Part shown: piece after piece, positions 53,898 to 64,000 of the stretch
How positions within the stretch are numbered: the stretch's first letter is position 1
Layout of the letters: every line of letters begins with the position of its first letter
Assembly: GCA_033398695.1 (NCBI GenBank)
Contig: CM065814.1
Coordinates: forward strand, 106,518,501-106,582,500
Length of the DNA stretch: 64,000 nt
From: Orobanche coerulescens
Taxonomy: Eukaryota > Streptophyta > Magnoliopsida > Lamiales > Orobanchaceae
Reading direction: 5' to 3'
Program-made: the position numbers and the translations under genes
Notes under the pieces: model-generated
Seen by the model: only the letters and a program-made list of their open reading frames with translations
Told to the model about the DNA's origin: nothing
The model's database searches: none

Positions 53898-54830
53898 CGC
53901 CATGTCGCACTGGCGCAACATGTCCTAACAGAATTGCGAGACATGGCTGAGCACACAGCACGGGTGACGCGCTGGTCTAGCGCTGTGTGGCTCAGGACTG
54001 GCTATATATATCCCTTTCCTTGGCATTTTAAAAGCACTTTTTCACTTTTTTCCCAAAACCCTCGGCCCCCTTCATTAAAATGTGCATGTTAACATGTTTT
54101 GAGGTTCTAGACATGCTATAATCATTAATGGATCAATATATAGAGTCCGGATTGAACAAATGAGCTCAACATTTATCCGGATCAAGCTATGTAGGCTTGA
54201 AACTTCAAACTTTTAATTCAATAGTTTTTGATGAATTCTTGTAAAGAGATTGAAATTGGTTGGTTATAAATGATGTTTTTTATGTTCTTGTCGATCCTAG
54301 CAGAACAAAAATATGATTTTACAATTGAGTCGATTAAAACAGTTTTGACTGCAAAGTGATGGATAAAAGTCCTCAACGAGTCTTGATTAAACTTTTTAAA
54401 GTTATTCAATTGTAATAGGTATTATTTTCAGCATTTAAATATTCATATCAATTCTAAGTTCATAGGATCATGGTTTCGCCAATCTAACCTTGTTTTTCTT
54501 GGTCAGTTTATACGTTGGTAGTTCGTATTGCCGATTCAAGTATTGAAGGCTGTCGGGGCTAGTTCGAAGGTTGTAATCATCAAACACTTTTATTATATCA
54601 TCGAACAAGGCAAGTTTTACGAGCATACACCTTATATTTTGCCCTATGAACTTTATGTCTATGTGTATGACACTGATATTATATATATGTGTGTGTTTCT
54701 GGTGAATGATAGGTATGTTTTGTCTATATGTTGGAGGATGTGTGTTAAGCAGGTAGGGCATGCTACCTGATTTGATAGTGGTATTAAGTATCAACTTGAA
54801 CTCATGTGCCTGTTAATGGTTGTGTTTAGC
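53898..54830. other. Unassigned DNA with a possible LTR promoter
   Basis: 53898-54070 is GC-rich with TGGCGCAAC, TAGCGCTGTG and a TATATATA at 54003-54010 followed by CCC, resembling a Gypsy LTR U3-R boundary. The remainder is AT-rich with no domain. Short frames near 54470-54790 on both strands look like chance. Confidence 0.4.
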
Positions 54831-54904
54831 ACTAACTTATTAGCTATCTTATAAGCTTCAGGAGCTTATTTCACATTTGATGCAACCGAGCTGATCAGCC
54901 ACCA

Positions 54905-57251
54905 AGAACCAGGTTATTCTTAGAGGTTTGAGCTAAGAAACCGCCGGGAAGATTTTCGTCTTAGGTCTCTCCAATGCTCTAATTAAGATAAGTTCTAGGA
55001 AAACCTCGAAAATGTTATCAGGCATCTCTCTGTATTTTTCTGGTTGCTTGCCTGGCATCAATTCTATCTCCATTAGCTCTTCGTTAGGTTTGACACCTTC
55101 CTCCTGAGCTTCCTCCACCACTTTTAGCCTCTTATCCTTCATCTAGTTTGTATCCAAGCCTCTTATCTCGGGGATTCTTTTATTATTTTATACTCTATGT
55201 TTCACTGTTTGTCTGGTAGAAAGATCGAGAAATGAATTGGTCTCCAGTTACCTCACCAATCTCATTTCCCACTAGGAATTTGACCTTCATGTGGCATGTG
55301 GACGCCACTGCTTTGATTTTCTTGAGCCTGTGACGCCCTAGAATGGCATTGTAGGCCGATTTGGTGTTGACTATTAAAAATTGATTGTCTTGACCTTCCT
55401 GTAAGGTACCTGACCTAAGTCCATCGGGAGTACCATTTCACCTACTGGCTGAACCTCGGTCATACAGAACCCATAGAGTGCCATATCAACTTTTCTTAAT
55501 TCCACCTCGAGATTCATTTGTTTGAAGCAATCGTAAAAGAATATGTCCACCGAGCATGCGGTATCAATGAAGACCCTTTACACGTCATAACTGGCAACTT
55601 TTGCTGTGATAACAAGAGAGTCATTGTGGGGTGCGTGTACCCTTTTATAGTCTATATGACTAAATTGAATGACGGGTCCTCTGCTTATGGAGGTGATATC
55701 TTCAACCCGGTGATATTTTATTATTTGCACGTGATATTTTCTGGCTTGATTAGAACTTCCATCAGTTGGTCCCCCCGATATCATATACTTTCTTGGTTGG
55801 GGGTAGGGGGCCCTCGAGGAGCTTCCTTTTTTATCCGTGTACCCCCTGTGGCACGGGTGGCTTCTTCCGACCTCCCTTTCTTTATTGGTACATGAACTCC
55901 ATTAGGTGCCCTGCTCGAACAAGCCTCTCAATCTCATCTTTGAGGTGCTTACACCCGTTTGTTTTATGTCCATAATCATTATGGAACCGGCAGTAGAGCT
56001 CTGACTTTGGTTGGGTGGGCCCATTGAAATGAGATGTAGGACAATCAATAACCCTGTCCATCTTACCTTCTACCGCCTCTAGGACTGGTGCCCTTCTCAT
56101 CCTCAGTGGGCTATATTGATCAAATCTTGGCCATTTCAAACATGGATTGATCTCATTCTTCCTTCTATTAGTGTTTCGATCTGATCTTCCACGGAGTACC
56201 TCTCCCCGAGGAAGATTTCCTCAGAAGGTATATACTTCGTGTTGTACCACCCTACTGGTTCCTTATTCCCTTTCCTCGAGCTTTTCCTATGATTCTTCCA
56301 TGTCTTTCTCGGAATCTTCGATGTTGAAGTATTTGGAGAATCGAGCTAAGACTTCATCATATGTTAGGGCCGAATTCATAGCTATAGATGTGCGAAGCAG
56401 ACCTACCTGCAACCCCTCCGTCAGGGCACTTGCCTTTACTTCTTCAGATGACGAGGGTACTTCTAAACATGTCTTTTTAAATTGAGTCACATAAGCCCTC
56501 AATGCCTCTCCGGAGTACTGCTTGATACTGAATAAAACATGAATATTTTTTGATGAGCTCTGGTGCTTGCGAAGTGAGTTAAGAATGCCAAGCTAAAGGA
56601 TGGGAAGTTGGTAATCGTTCCCGGCAGTATCTGGTGGAACCAATCTTGAGCTGATTCTGTTAGTGCAGCTAAGAATGCTCTACAACTCATGGGGTCAGAA
56701 TATCGGTGTAGTACTGCCATGTTTTTGAATCAATATACATGTCTAGTAGGATCAGAGAGCACTTTGTAGGTGAAGGTGACCGCCCTAAATTCATAAGGGA
56801 GTCTGGCTTGTAGTATTTTTTATGAGAAGGGATGGCCTTGGTGGTTTCCCGAGCCCATCCTTGTGACCTTCTATCATAACTCCTCTAACTCGTCTTGCAT
56901 GCTAGATATGATGGGATCCAGTGTTTTTTCTTGTTTAGATCGCTTTCATGCCGTTTGGTGGCTTTGTCCATGTTCTTCCTGCTAGCAAATGTCATCCGAC
57001 TTGTCAGAGAGGTAGGTATTATCTTTTGAGGCACTCTTTGCTTTTCGGCCTCTTGGCCTTTCTAGATTGCACAAGCGATGATGCCGACTAACACTTCATT
57101 CGTCAAGGTGATCGTGTTAGGTGCAGTTTCTTCTACGGCTGGGTGGTGGTGTCTTTTCCAGAATTGTTCACCCCCCTGCTGCTAGCTGTTCTTCCAAATT
57201 TTTGGGCACCAGTTCTCCGCTTTTCTTCTGAACCATTTCTCCTTGAGCCAT
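54905..57251 (-). pseudogene. gag: Gypsy-3 gag and protease (Tat/Ogre-like zinc motif)
   Basis: The ATG at 57251 follows a minus-strand TTGGTATCGAGT (about 57280-57292), a possible primer site. Gag blocks: MAVLHRYSDPMSCRAFLAAL, ESAQDWFHQILPGTITNF, FLTHFASTRAHQK, MRAYVTQFKKTCLEVPSSSE and SMNSALTYDEVLARFSKYF-like text, then the zinc motif CRFHNDYGHKTNGCKHLKDE (C-x2-H-x4-H-x4-C) at about 55940-56000. The protease active site, usual DTGSS, reads DTACS near 55545. It ends EIELMPGKQPEKYREMP and FPAVS-stop at 54933. Many frameshifts; no RT is present. Confidence 0.8.
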
Positions 57252-57299
57252 TATTAATCTCACGTCTTAACTCGGGTGTGACTCGATACCAAGAATCGG

Positions 57300-57830
57300 G
57301 TTATTCTTAGAGGTTTGAGCTAAGAAACCGCCGGGAAGATTTCCGTCTTTGGTCTCTCTGATCCTCTGATTAAGATAAGTTCTAGAAAAAACCCAAAAAT
57401 GTAATCAGGTATCTCTCTGTATTTTTCTGGTTGCTTGTCTGGAATCAATTCTATCTCCATTAGCTCTTCGTTAAGTTTGACACCTTCATCCTGAGCTTCA
57501 TCCACCGCTTTTAGCCTCTTATCTTTCATCTGCTCTGGATCAGAGTCTCTTAGATCGGGGGTTCTTTTATTATTTTGTAATCCATGTTTCACTGTTGTCT
57601 GGTAGCAAGACCGGGAAATGAATTGATCTCCAGCAACCTCACTAATCTCATTTCTCACTAGGAATTTTACCTTCATGTGGTGTGTGGACACCAGTGCTTC
57701 GAATTTGTTGAGCCTGGGATGCCCTAAATGGTGTTGTAGGCAGAATTGGTGTCGACCACTAAAAATATGATTGTCTTGACTTTCTTATGAGGTACCCGCC
57801 CTAAAGCCACCGGGAGTACCACCTAACCCC
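57300..57830 (-). pseudogene. Second Gypsy-3 protease 3' fragment
   Basis: A minus-strand copy of the same protease C-terminal region (HHMKVKFLVRNEISEVAGDQ, FISRSCYQTT, EIELIPDKQPEKYREIPDYI), very similar to 54920-55340. It abuts the possible primer site of the neighbouring gag copy with no LTR between, so the joint is probably a deletion or recombination scar. At 57830 it meets an oppositely oriented copy. Confidence 0.78.
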
Positions 57831-59165
57831 AACCAATAGGGTGGTACAACACGAAGTATATACCTTTCAAGGTAATCTTCCTCGGGAGAGGTATCCCGTG
57901 GAAGGGCGGATCGAAATGCTGATTGAAGGAAGAATGAGATCAATCCCGGTCTGAAAAACGGCCAAGGTTTGATCAATATAGCCCACTGACGATTAGACGG
58001 GCACAGGTCCTAGAGGCAGTAGAATGTAAGATTGGCAGGGTTATTGGTTGGCCCACATCTTATTTCAATGGGCCCACCCGACCAAAGTCAGAGCTCTACT
58101 GTCGATTCCACAATGATTATGGACATAAAATAGACGAGTGTAAGCACCTCAAGGATGAGATCGAGAGGCTTGTTCGAGCAGGGCACTTAATGGATTTCAC
58201 ATACCAACAACAAAACAGAGGTCGGAAGAAGCCACCCATGCCACAGTGGGTACATGGATAAAAAGGAAAGATCCTCGAGGGCCCCTACCCCTCGGCCAAG
58301 AAAGGGGTAATCCATATGATATCAGGGGGACCAACCAATGGAAGTTCTAATCAAGCCAGAAAAGCTCATGCGCAAAAAGTAAAATATCACCAGTTCGAAT
58401 AGGTCGCCTCCGTAAGGAGAGGCCCCATAATTCAATTTAGTCCCATAGACTATAAAGGAGTAAATGATGCTTTTGTTATCACAGCATAAATCGCCAGTTA
58501 TAATGTGCAAATGGTATTCATTGATATCGGAAGCTCGGTGGATATATTGTTTTACGATTACTTCAAACAAATGAATCTCGAGGTGGAATTAAGAAAAGTG
58601 AATACGATACCATTAGTTCTGTATGACCGAGGTTCATCCAGCATATAAGGTGGTACTTTCGATGGCCTTAGGTCGGGTACCTCACAAGAAGGTCAAGACA
58701 ATCAGATTTTTAGTGGTTGACACCAAGTCAGCCTACAATGCCATTCCAGGGTATCCCGGGCTCAACAAATTCGAAGCAGTGGCGTCCACATACCACATGA
58801 AGGTCAAATTCCCGATGGGAAATGAGATTGGTGAGGTAGCTAGAGACCAATTCATTTCCCGATCTTGCTACTAGAGAACAGTGAAACATGGCGTATAAAA
58901 TAATAAAAGAACCCCCAAGCTAAGAGGCTCGGATCTAGAGCAGATGAAAGATGAGAGGCTAAAAGTGGTAGAGGAAGCTCAGGAGGAAGGTGTCAAACCT
59001 AGCGAAGTGCTAATGGAAATAGAATTGATCCTAGGCAAGCAACCAGAAAAATACAGAGAGATACCTGATAACTTATTTGGGTTTTTTTAAACCTATCTTA
59101 ATCAGAGCATCGGAGAGACCTAAGCCGGAAATCTTCCCAGCATTTTCTTAGCTCAAACCTCTAAG
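57831..59165 (+). pseudogene. gag: Inverted Gypsy-3 gag-protease copy
   Basis: Plus-strand counterpart of 54905-56262. Zinc motif CRFHNDYGHKIDECKHLKDE near 58105, protease site VFIDIGSSVDILFYD near 58515 (DTG changed to DIG), then KFPMGNEIGEVARDQFISRS and QPEKYREIPDNLFGF near 59050. Several stops occur. It lacks the N-terminal gag part. Confidence 0.8.
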
Positions 59166-59803
59166 AATAATCTTACATTAGCTAGTCAGGTTAGCTTATT
59201 AAAAAAAGCTCCTTCTTATTTTTTTTATTCGACAAATATCCCTAACCTATATTAAATAGAAAACCAATCGTTATTATTCCTCTTGGCCTCTGACCTAAAT
59301 TAAATACACACATGTACTATTTATCAAGTTAGAATACTCTCCAATATTTTCTCAACTTTTAATGATTTTTAATGACTTGTTAAAGTTACGGTGAATAGTA
59401 CATATATCTAATTTAGAGTGAGTATAAAATAAAATAGTTAGAGAAAACTTAAGTAAGTTAAGAAATGGAAAGTTAGTGTAATAATGTAATGAGGATGTTA
59501 AGAAAAGAAAAAATTAAAAATGTCATGCCCTTTTATGTCATTTTACAAAATACTAGCTAGCCTATCATCTAATATGCTAAACATCTGCATAAAATCAGCT
59601 AGCTTATCAGCTACCAGCTAGCTTATCAGCTAGTTTTGCTAAATAGAACCATAGTCTTGTGAGATTTATGACTGTGTGTGCTTTGTTGGCTTACCTTTGT
59701 ATTCTGTATTGTTGATTGTAGGACTTTGATGATGGTTCTTGTGCTTGCGTGAGTGAGTACGTGTCTGTTTGATATTGCAGTTATCCTTGTTGGGTACTTT
59801 ATG
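59166..59803. other. AT-rich stretch with AGCTTATCAGCTAGC repeats
   Basis: No gene. 59548-59650 has five AGCTnATCAGCTA-type words and ends GCTAAATAGAACC, whose complement GGTTCTATTTAGC resembles GGTTGTGTTTAGC at 54818-54830. Such words are typical of hAT-like non-autonomous elements; the two ends could be a diverged terminal inverted repeat. Confidence 0.4.
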
Positions 59804-60160
59804 TGTAACACCCCCAAACTAGGCGACTATTACAGTGTCGTGGACCCCAACTGGGGCCCACCAAGCAAATGAAAATCAATGAATTAAATAATATAATTGT
59901 AGTACAGAACCACATCATATTATCAATTACTCCGATAAGGAGTTTTTAAGTACAATACACCCAGGAAAATACAGAATACCTGTATATTTTATATGAAGAT
60001 AAAATATACAACACTGAATAAACGAACATCCAAACGGAAATTTGCAGCAGAAATAAAAATGAAGAAACATGAATGACTGAAAGGACTAGGGCCCCCTACT
60101 AGTATCACTGGGACTCCTCGCCGTCAACGTTCACTTCTCGTGCTTTCGCCCTGCCATGAC

Positions 60161-61306
60161 CTGAAAACAACATCCCCAACGGGATCAGTTACACGGACCA
60201 ACAATCCTCAAGAGTTGAACAAAATACAATAATCACATGAATGAGTTAAGAAACTGAGTTGAATGATGGGCATCATAGTATGCCCAAACGGAATGTGCAA
60301 GTGCACAAGTAGCCGAGTGTCCGGAGTCCCGCATATACACCTGCAACTTGGCCTAATTAGTCTCACGGAGGCACGTTACCGTGTGCACAGTCCAATGTGT
60401 TCGGAGTCCCATATATACACATGACCATAATGTGCCCGACTAAAAATTCCACACATACACCACCCGGCAACGCAATACAATCCCAGAAGGTCACAAGAAC
60501 AAAAGCGACCGAGATGAGGAATAATGAATAAAAATCCGACAAGGGTCAAGGATGACTTACCGAGATGAAATGATGATGCAATGAATGATAGCTTCAAATG
60601 AAATGATTGGAACCGTCATTCCTTGTGAATTAAATGATTAGTTTTATAATTACAAGTCTCAACATGATTGATATATTATGAGTGAATTATATGTATGAAT
60701 GAACAACAAGGAAAGGAATGAGTATCCTTTTAACCGAGTAAGAATCAACTTACACAAATACCGGTGAAGAAAGTCCTTCCTCACACAAACGTCCTAAGTG
60801 GAATAATCGGTCGCTCGAACAACCTTGCATAACACAATTACCAACAACCCGCTTAATATACGAATCAGGCACGATTATAAGTACCAACTCAAAAGTCGTT
60901 ACAAGAATAACCAAACTCATTGGGGCATTCTAACGGATACGTTGCAAACGTCCTTCCGTTGATTACAACTAACCCCCAATTATATCGAAAACCAACCTCC
61001 AAAAGTAATTCAATCCAACAAAACTTCATTAATGACATCAATAATCCAATAGGAATGCACAACTCGAGATTACGACAACATCAAATCGGAAACCCCCAAA
61101 AATACCCAAAGTCAAACATCAAGGGTTCTTGAGTAATTCCCCAAATACTCAACAATCCCGACAAATACACCAATAAATCCATAGGAACACATGTATCTAA
61201 TGTAGATAATCCATATTCATCATGTTCCAACATAATAGCAAGCTCACTTGAAGAGATCGGAAGGAAAACACTCAAATCCCAAAATTCTAGATTCAAGAAA
61301 TGTTTA
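60161..61306 (-). other. Candidate leader intron in Gypsy-4 LTR
   Basis: Minus-strand donor ATCAAG|GTAAACATT at 61306, branch-like CTGAT (60184-60188), acceptor GATGTTGTTTTCAG|GTC ending 60161. The hairpin ATCCC-GTTG-GGGAT (60172-60185) occupies the place of the UUCG hairpin in Gypsy-2. Confidence 0.35.
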
Positions 61307-61480
61307 CCTTGATTTGGTGTGTTGGAGAGGATGAAATGATGATTTATCCGAACTAGAAGCTTGAATATTATGATAGGTGATTGAAGCTCGAAAAGATCTT
61401 CACGATTCGTCCAAAATCACCCAAAAACGCCCAAGGAAGGAAGTGAGAAGTGAAAATGAAGAAACCGGACTGTACTGTCC

Positions 61481-61488
61481 TATATATA
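61481..61488 (-). promoter_or_regulatory. TATA box of Gypsy-4 LTR
   Basis: Minus-strand TATATATA followed by GGACAGTACAG, immediately downstream of the palindrome array. Confidence 0.6.
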
Positions 61489-61499
61489 CTAAATCCAGC

Positions 61500-62060
61500 T
61501 TAGCGCGCGCTAGCTCCTGTGCTTAGCGTGCGCTAGCGGGTTCACCGGGTAGTCCAGTACCCATTGCCTGCATAGTTAGCGTGCGCTACGTACCTTGGTA
61601 GCGTGTGCTAATGCCTCTTATTAGCATACATTAACCTTGTATTAGCCTGCGCTACCTGATAGTTGGTGCCAGAATAATGGAGTCCAGAACATACTGTCCT
61701 CTGCCCTGATCGTGTTAGCGTGCGCTACACCTATAACTTAGCGTGCGCTACTAATACCATTAGCGTACGTTAAGATCCACCCGTAGCATGCGTTATGAAT
61801 TATTCCATTTCAGCCCAGTACCTACTGGACTGTCTGATCGAGCCTTAGCGCGCGCTACACTGATTGCTTAGCGTGCGCTATCCAAACTACTAGCGTGCGC
61901 TATTTCCCATTCATAACGTGCGCTACTACAACTCAATTTCAGTCCAGTGCCTTCTGGACCGTCTGCCTCAAATGCACTAGCGTGCGCTAATACTGAACGT
62001 TAGCATGCGCTACTAGTACTCAATTAGCGTGCGCTAAAAAGAGTATGTAACGTACGCTAC
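61500..62060. repeat. Array of about 18 TAGCGTGCGCTA palindromes
   Basis: Copies of the 12-mer TAGCGYRCGCTA and one-off variants recur every 20-40 bp upstream of the TATA box. They are grouped in fours, separated by spacers containing CCAGTACCTACTGGAC-like words, giving a higher-order unit of about 130-150 bp repeated four times. Confidence 0.85.
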
Positions 62061-62282
62061 TCTTCACATATAGCCAAACAAAAGTATGATGATAATGAAA
62101 TATCCTCATCTCGATTCTCAAACAAGGTTGAATGACGAATGATAACTGATATACGATTCAAATTACGCCGGACGGTGAATACAATGAATGAATATGAATG
62201 ATGAATGATTATTAATGAGTGAAAAATTACTGAGTGGCAATTTAATGAATGATAATGAATGAATTTACAACTGGGTATTACA

Positions 62283-62294
62283 TACTCCCCCCTT
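62283..62294 (-). other. Polypurine tract of Gypsy-4
   Basis: Minus-strand AAGGGGGGAGTA directly before the LTR start TGTAATACCC. Confidence 0.8.
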
Positions 62295-62300
62295 AAAAAG

Positions 62301-62318
62301 AGTTTCGTCCCCGAAACT
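62301..62318 (-). other. Stem-loop around pol stop codon (Gypsy-4)
   Basis: AGTTTCG-GGGA-CGAAACT on the minus strand: 7-bp stem, 4-nt loop, overlapping the TAG stop at 62317-62319. Confidence 0.6.
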
Positions 62319-64000
62319 AAGGGTCAAACAATTCGGGATAACTCTCCCGCATATTATCCTCGGTTTCCCAAGTAGCCTCTTCGACTCCGTGTCTAGACCA
62401 CTGGATCTTAACCAAAGGAATCGTCTTGTTTCTCAACTGTTTGATTTGTCGCTCTAAGACTCGTACGGGACACTCCTCGTACGAATGATCATCCGCGATC
62501 TCGATTTCATCGAACTGAAGTATGTGATTCGGGTCGGCAACATACTTCGCAACTGAGCGATGTGAAACATATTATGAATTCGGCTCAACGCCAGAGGTAA
62601 GGCCAATCGATAAGCCAGACTGCCTACTCGATCCAAAATCTCAAACGGTCCAATGAATCTTGGACTCAGCTTTCCCTGCTTCCCGAAACGGAAGATACCT
62701 CAACTCAGGGATACCTTGACCAAAACGTGGTCACCTGTCTCGAACTCTAATGGTCGATGACGATTATATGCATATGATTTTGGTCGACTTGGAGCGGTCA
62801 ACAAACGACTCCTGATCAAAGCTACCTTCTCGCGGGCGGCTATATGCATATCGGGCTCGGTCCCGATTGATTCTGGTAAGTCATCCCAACACAAAGGAGA
62901 TCGACAACGACGAGCATATAAGGCCTCGTAAGGTGCCTTCTTAATCGAAGCATAGCAACTGTTATTGTACGTGAACTCGATCAACGGTAGTTTGGATTCC
63001 CAATCATCTTTCCAATCGAGAACACATGCTCTTAACATGTCCTCCTACGTCTGAATAGTTCGCTCTGATTGTCCATCGGACTGAGGGTGAAAACTGTACT
63101 GAGATTAAGATGAGTTCCCATGGTACGATGAAATGATTTCCAAAAATGTGACACGAATCGTCCGTCACGATCAGAAATGATACTCTTATGAGTACCGTGC
63201 AATCTCACGATCTCCTTAATGAATAAATGGGCAAGTCTCTCAGGACCCCATGTATCCTTAATATCAAGAAAATGAGCTGACTTAGTTAAACGGTCCACAA
63301 TTACCCAAATTGTGTTCATGCCACGATAACTCATTGGAAAACTCGTGATGAAGTCCATTGAAATATCCTCCCACTTCCACTCTGGAATAGGGAGTGGTTT
63401 CATCATACCCGCTGGACGCTGATGTTCTATCTTGACTTGCTGACAGGTTAAACATCTCGAAACAAATTCTGCGACTTCTCGCTTTATATTACTCCACCAG
63501 TAATTTTGTTTCAAGTCTATGTACATCTTGCTAGACCCCGGATGAATGGAATAAGGGGTAGCATGAGCTTCTCTCAAAATCGAGTTTTTCAACTCGTCAA
63601 CTGTCGGTACGCATAACCGGTTCTTGAGTTCCTCAAAACTCTGTTGACACGCATCAGACCACATTTATTTCTTATCCTTCCGCAAAAGGTTCGTCATAGG
63701 TTGAGCGATTTTAGAAAATCCTTCCACAAATCGCCGATAATAGCCAGCTAATCCGAGAAAGCTTCAGATTTCCTTAACCTTCTTCAGAGGTTGCCAATCC
63801 CGGATAGCCTCCGTCTTCTGAGGGTCGACACGTACTCCGACTGATGATATCATATGCCCGAGAAATTTCATGAGAATAAATCAAAATATCGTCTATGAAA
63901 ACAACCACGAACTGATCCGAATAGTCGATGAAAACCCGATTCATTAACTCCATGAATACCGCAGGTGCGTTAGTTAACCCAAACGGCATCATTACGAACT
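62317..64000 (-). pseudogene. pol: Gypsy-4 pol, runs off window
   Basis: From the right edge: RT palm [19 protein letters not shown] and [14 protein letters not shown], then a deletion that jumps to the connection region ([16 protein letters not shown] in a shifted frame). WSDACQQSFEELKNRL is fused at about 63610 to the H2C2 region CVPTVDELKNSILREAH, so RNase H is deleted. Integrase follows: [52 protein letters not shown], then [20 protein letters not shown] and RRCRSPLCWDDLPES. The tail (SLAYRLALPLALSRIHNM) is frameshifted and ends YPELFDP-stop at 62317. Same Tekay/Del-like type as Gypsy-1 and -2. Confidence 0.9.

Larger units (their letters stand above)
59804..62282 (-). repeat. Gypsy-4 3' LTR (2479 bp)
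   Basis: Plus-strand ends TGTAACACCC and GTATTACA (minus TGTAATACCC...GGGTGTTACA), next to a purine tract and pol on the minus strand. Contains a two-unit minisatellite near 60310-60430 (GTGTCCGGAGTCCC, GTGTTCGGAGTCCC), candidate intron and palindrome array. Distinct in sequence from Gypsy-2 but same architecture. Confidence 0.88.

Noticed and set aside
54468..54794. Overlapping 80- and 108-aa frames
   Set aside because: AT-rich, mutually antisense, no recognisable domain or coding bias.

Overview
This window is transposon-dense plant nuclear DNA. I found no convincing host gene. Almost everything assignable belongs to LTR retrotransposons typical of plants: Tekay/Del-like chromovirus Gypsy elements with LTRs over 2 kb, Copia elements including a Sirevirus-type copy with an env-like region, a Cassandra-type TRIM carrying a 5S rRNA-like sequence, a gag-only TR-GAG element, and one non-autonomous CACTA transposon. 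The species cannot be named from this. Every retroelement reading frame is broken by stops, frameshifts or deletions.

Layout. 1-4145: 3' part of a minus-strand Gypsy element (LTR, then pol), joined head to head to plus-strand pol (4150-5870). 5906-21984: a plus-strand Gypsy tandem with three LTRs (5906-8133, 8752-10978, 15245-21984) around two internal regions, one nearly deleted and one with most of gag-pol but no RT core. The third LTR is split by a TR-GAG element (15506-20004). 21980-23411: unexplained single-copy-looking DNA with a tRNA-like fold, an unknown ORF and several hairpins. 23412-30093: minus-strand Copia-1, whose left LTR holds a CACTA element (23748-25183). 30262-53897: a Cassandra TRIM split by plus-strand Copia-2 (30373-53597), which is itself split by a minus-strand Sirevirus (34813-47051) and by a solo Gypsy LTR (50178-52559). 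53898-59803: AT-rich DNA and inverted copies of a second Gypsy type (gag-protease only). 59804-64000: another minus-strand Tekay-like element (LTR plus pol), running off the window.

Relative ages follow from nesting: Cassandra, then Copia-2, then Sirevirus and solo LTR; the Gypsy tandem, then TR-GAG; Copia-1, then CACTA. Target-site duplications support Copia-2 (GTCGG/GTTGG), Sirevirus (CATTG), solo LTR (ATCAT), TR-GAG (GGGCG/GGACG) and CACTA (CTA).

The least expected signals lie inside the Gypsy LTRs and the unassigned island. Diverged Tekay-like LTRs share an RNA-level architecture: TATA box, candidate leader intron with branch point, a five-pair hairpin just before the acceptor, dense arrays of a 12-base palindrome, and a stem-loop that embeds the pol stop codon. 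At 22381-22459 there is a tRNA-like transcript candidate closed by a perfect 14-bp stem.
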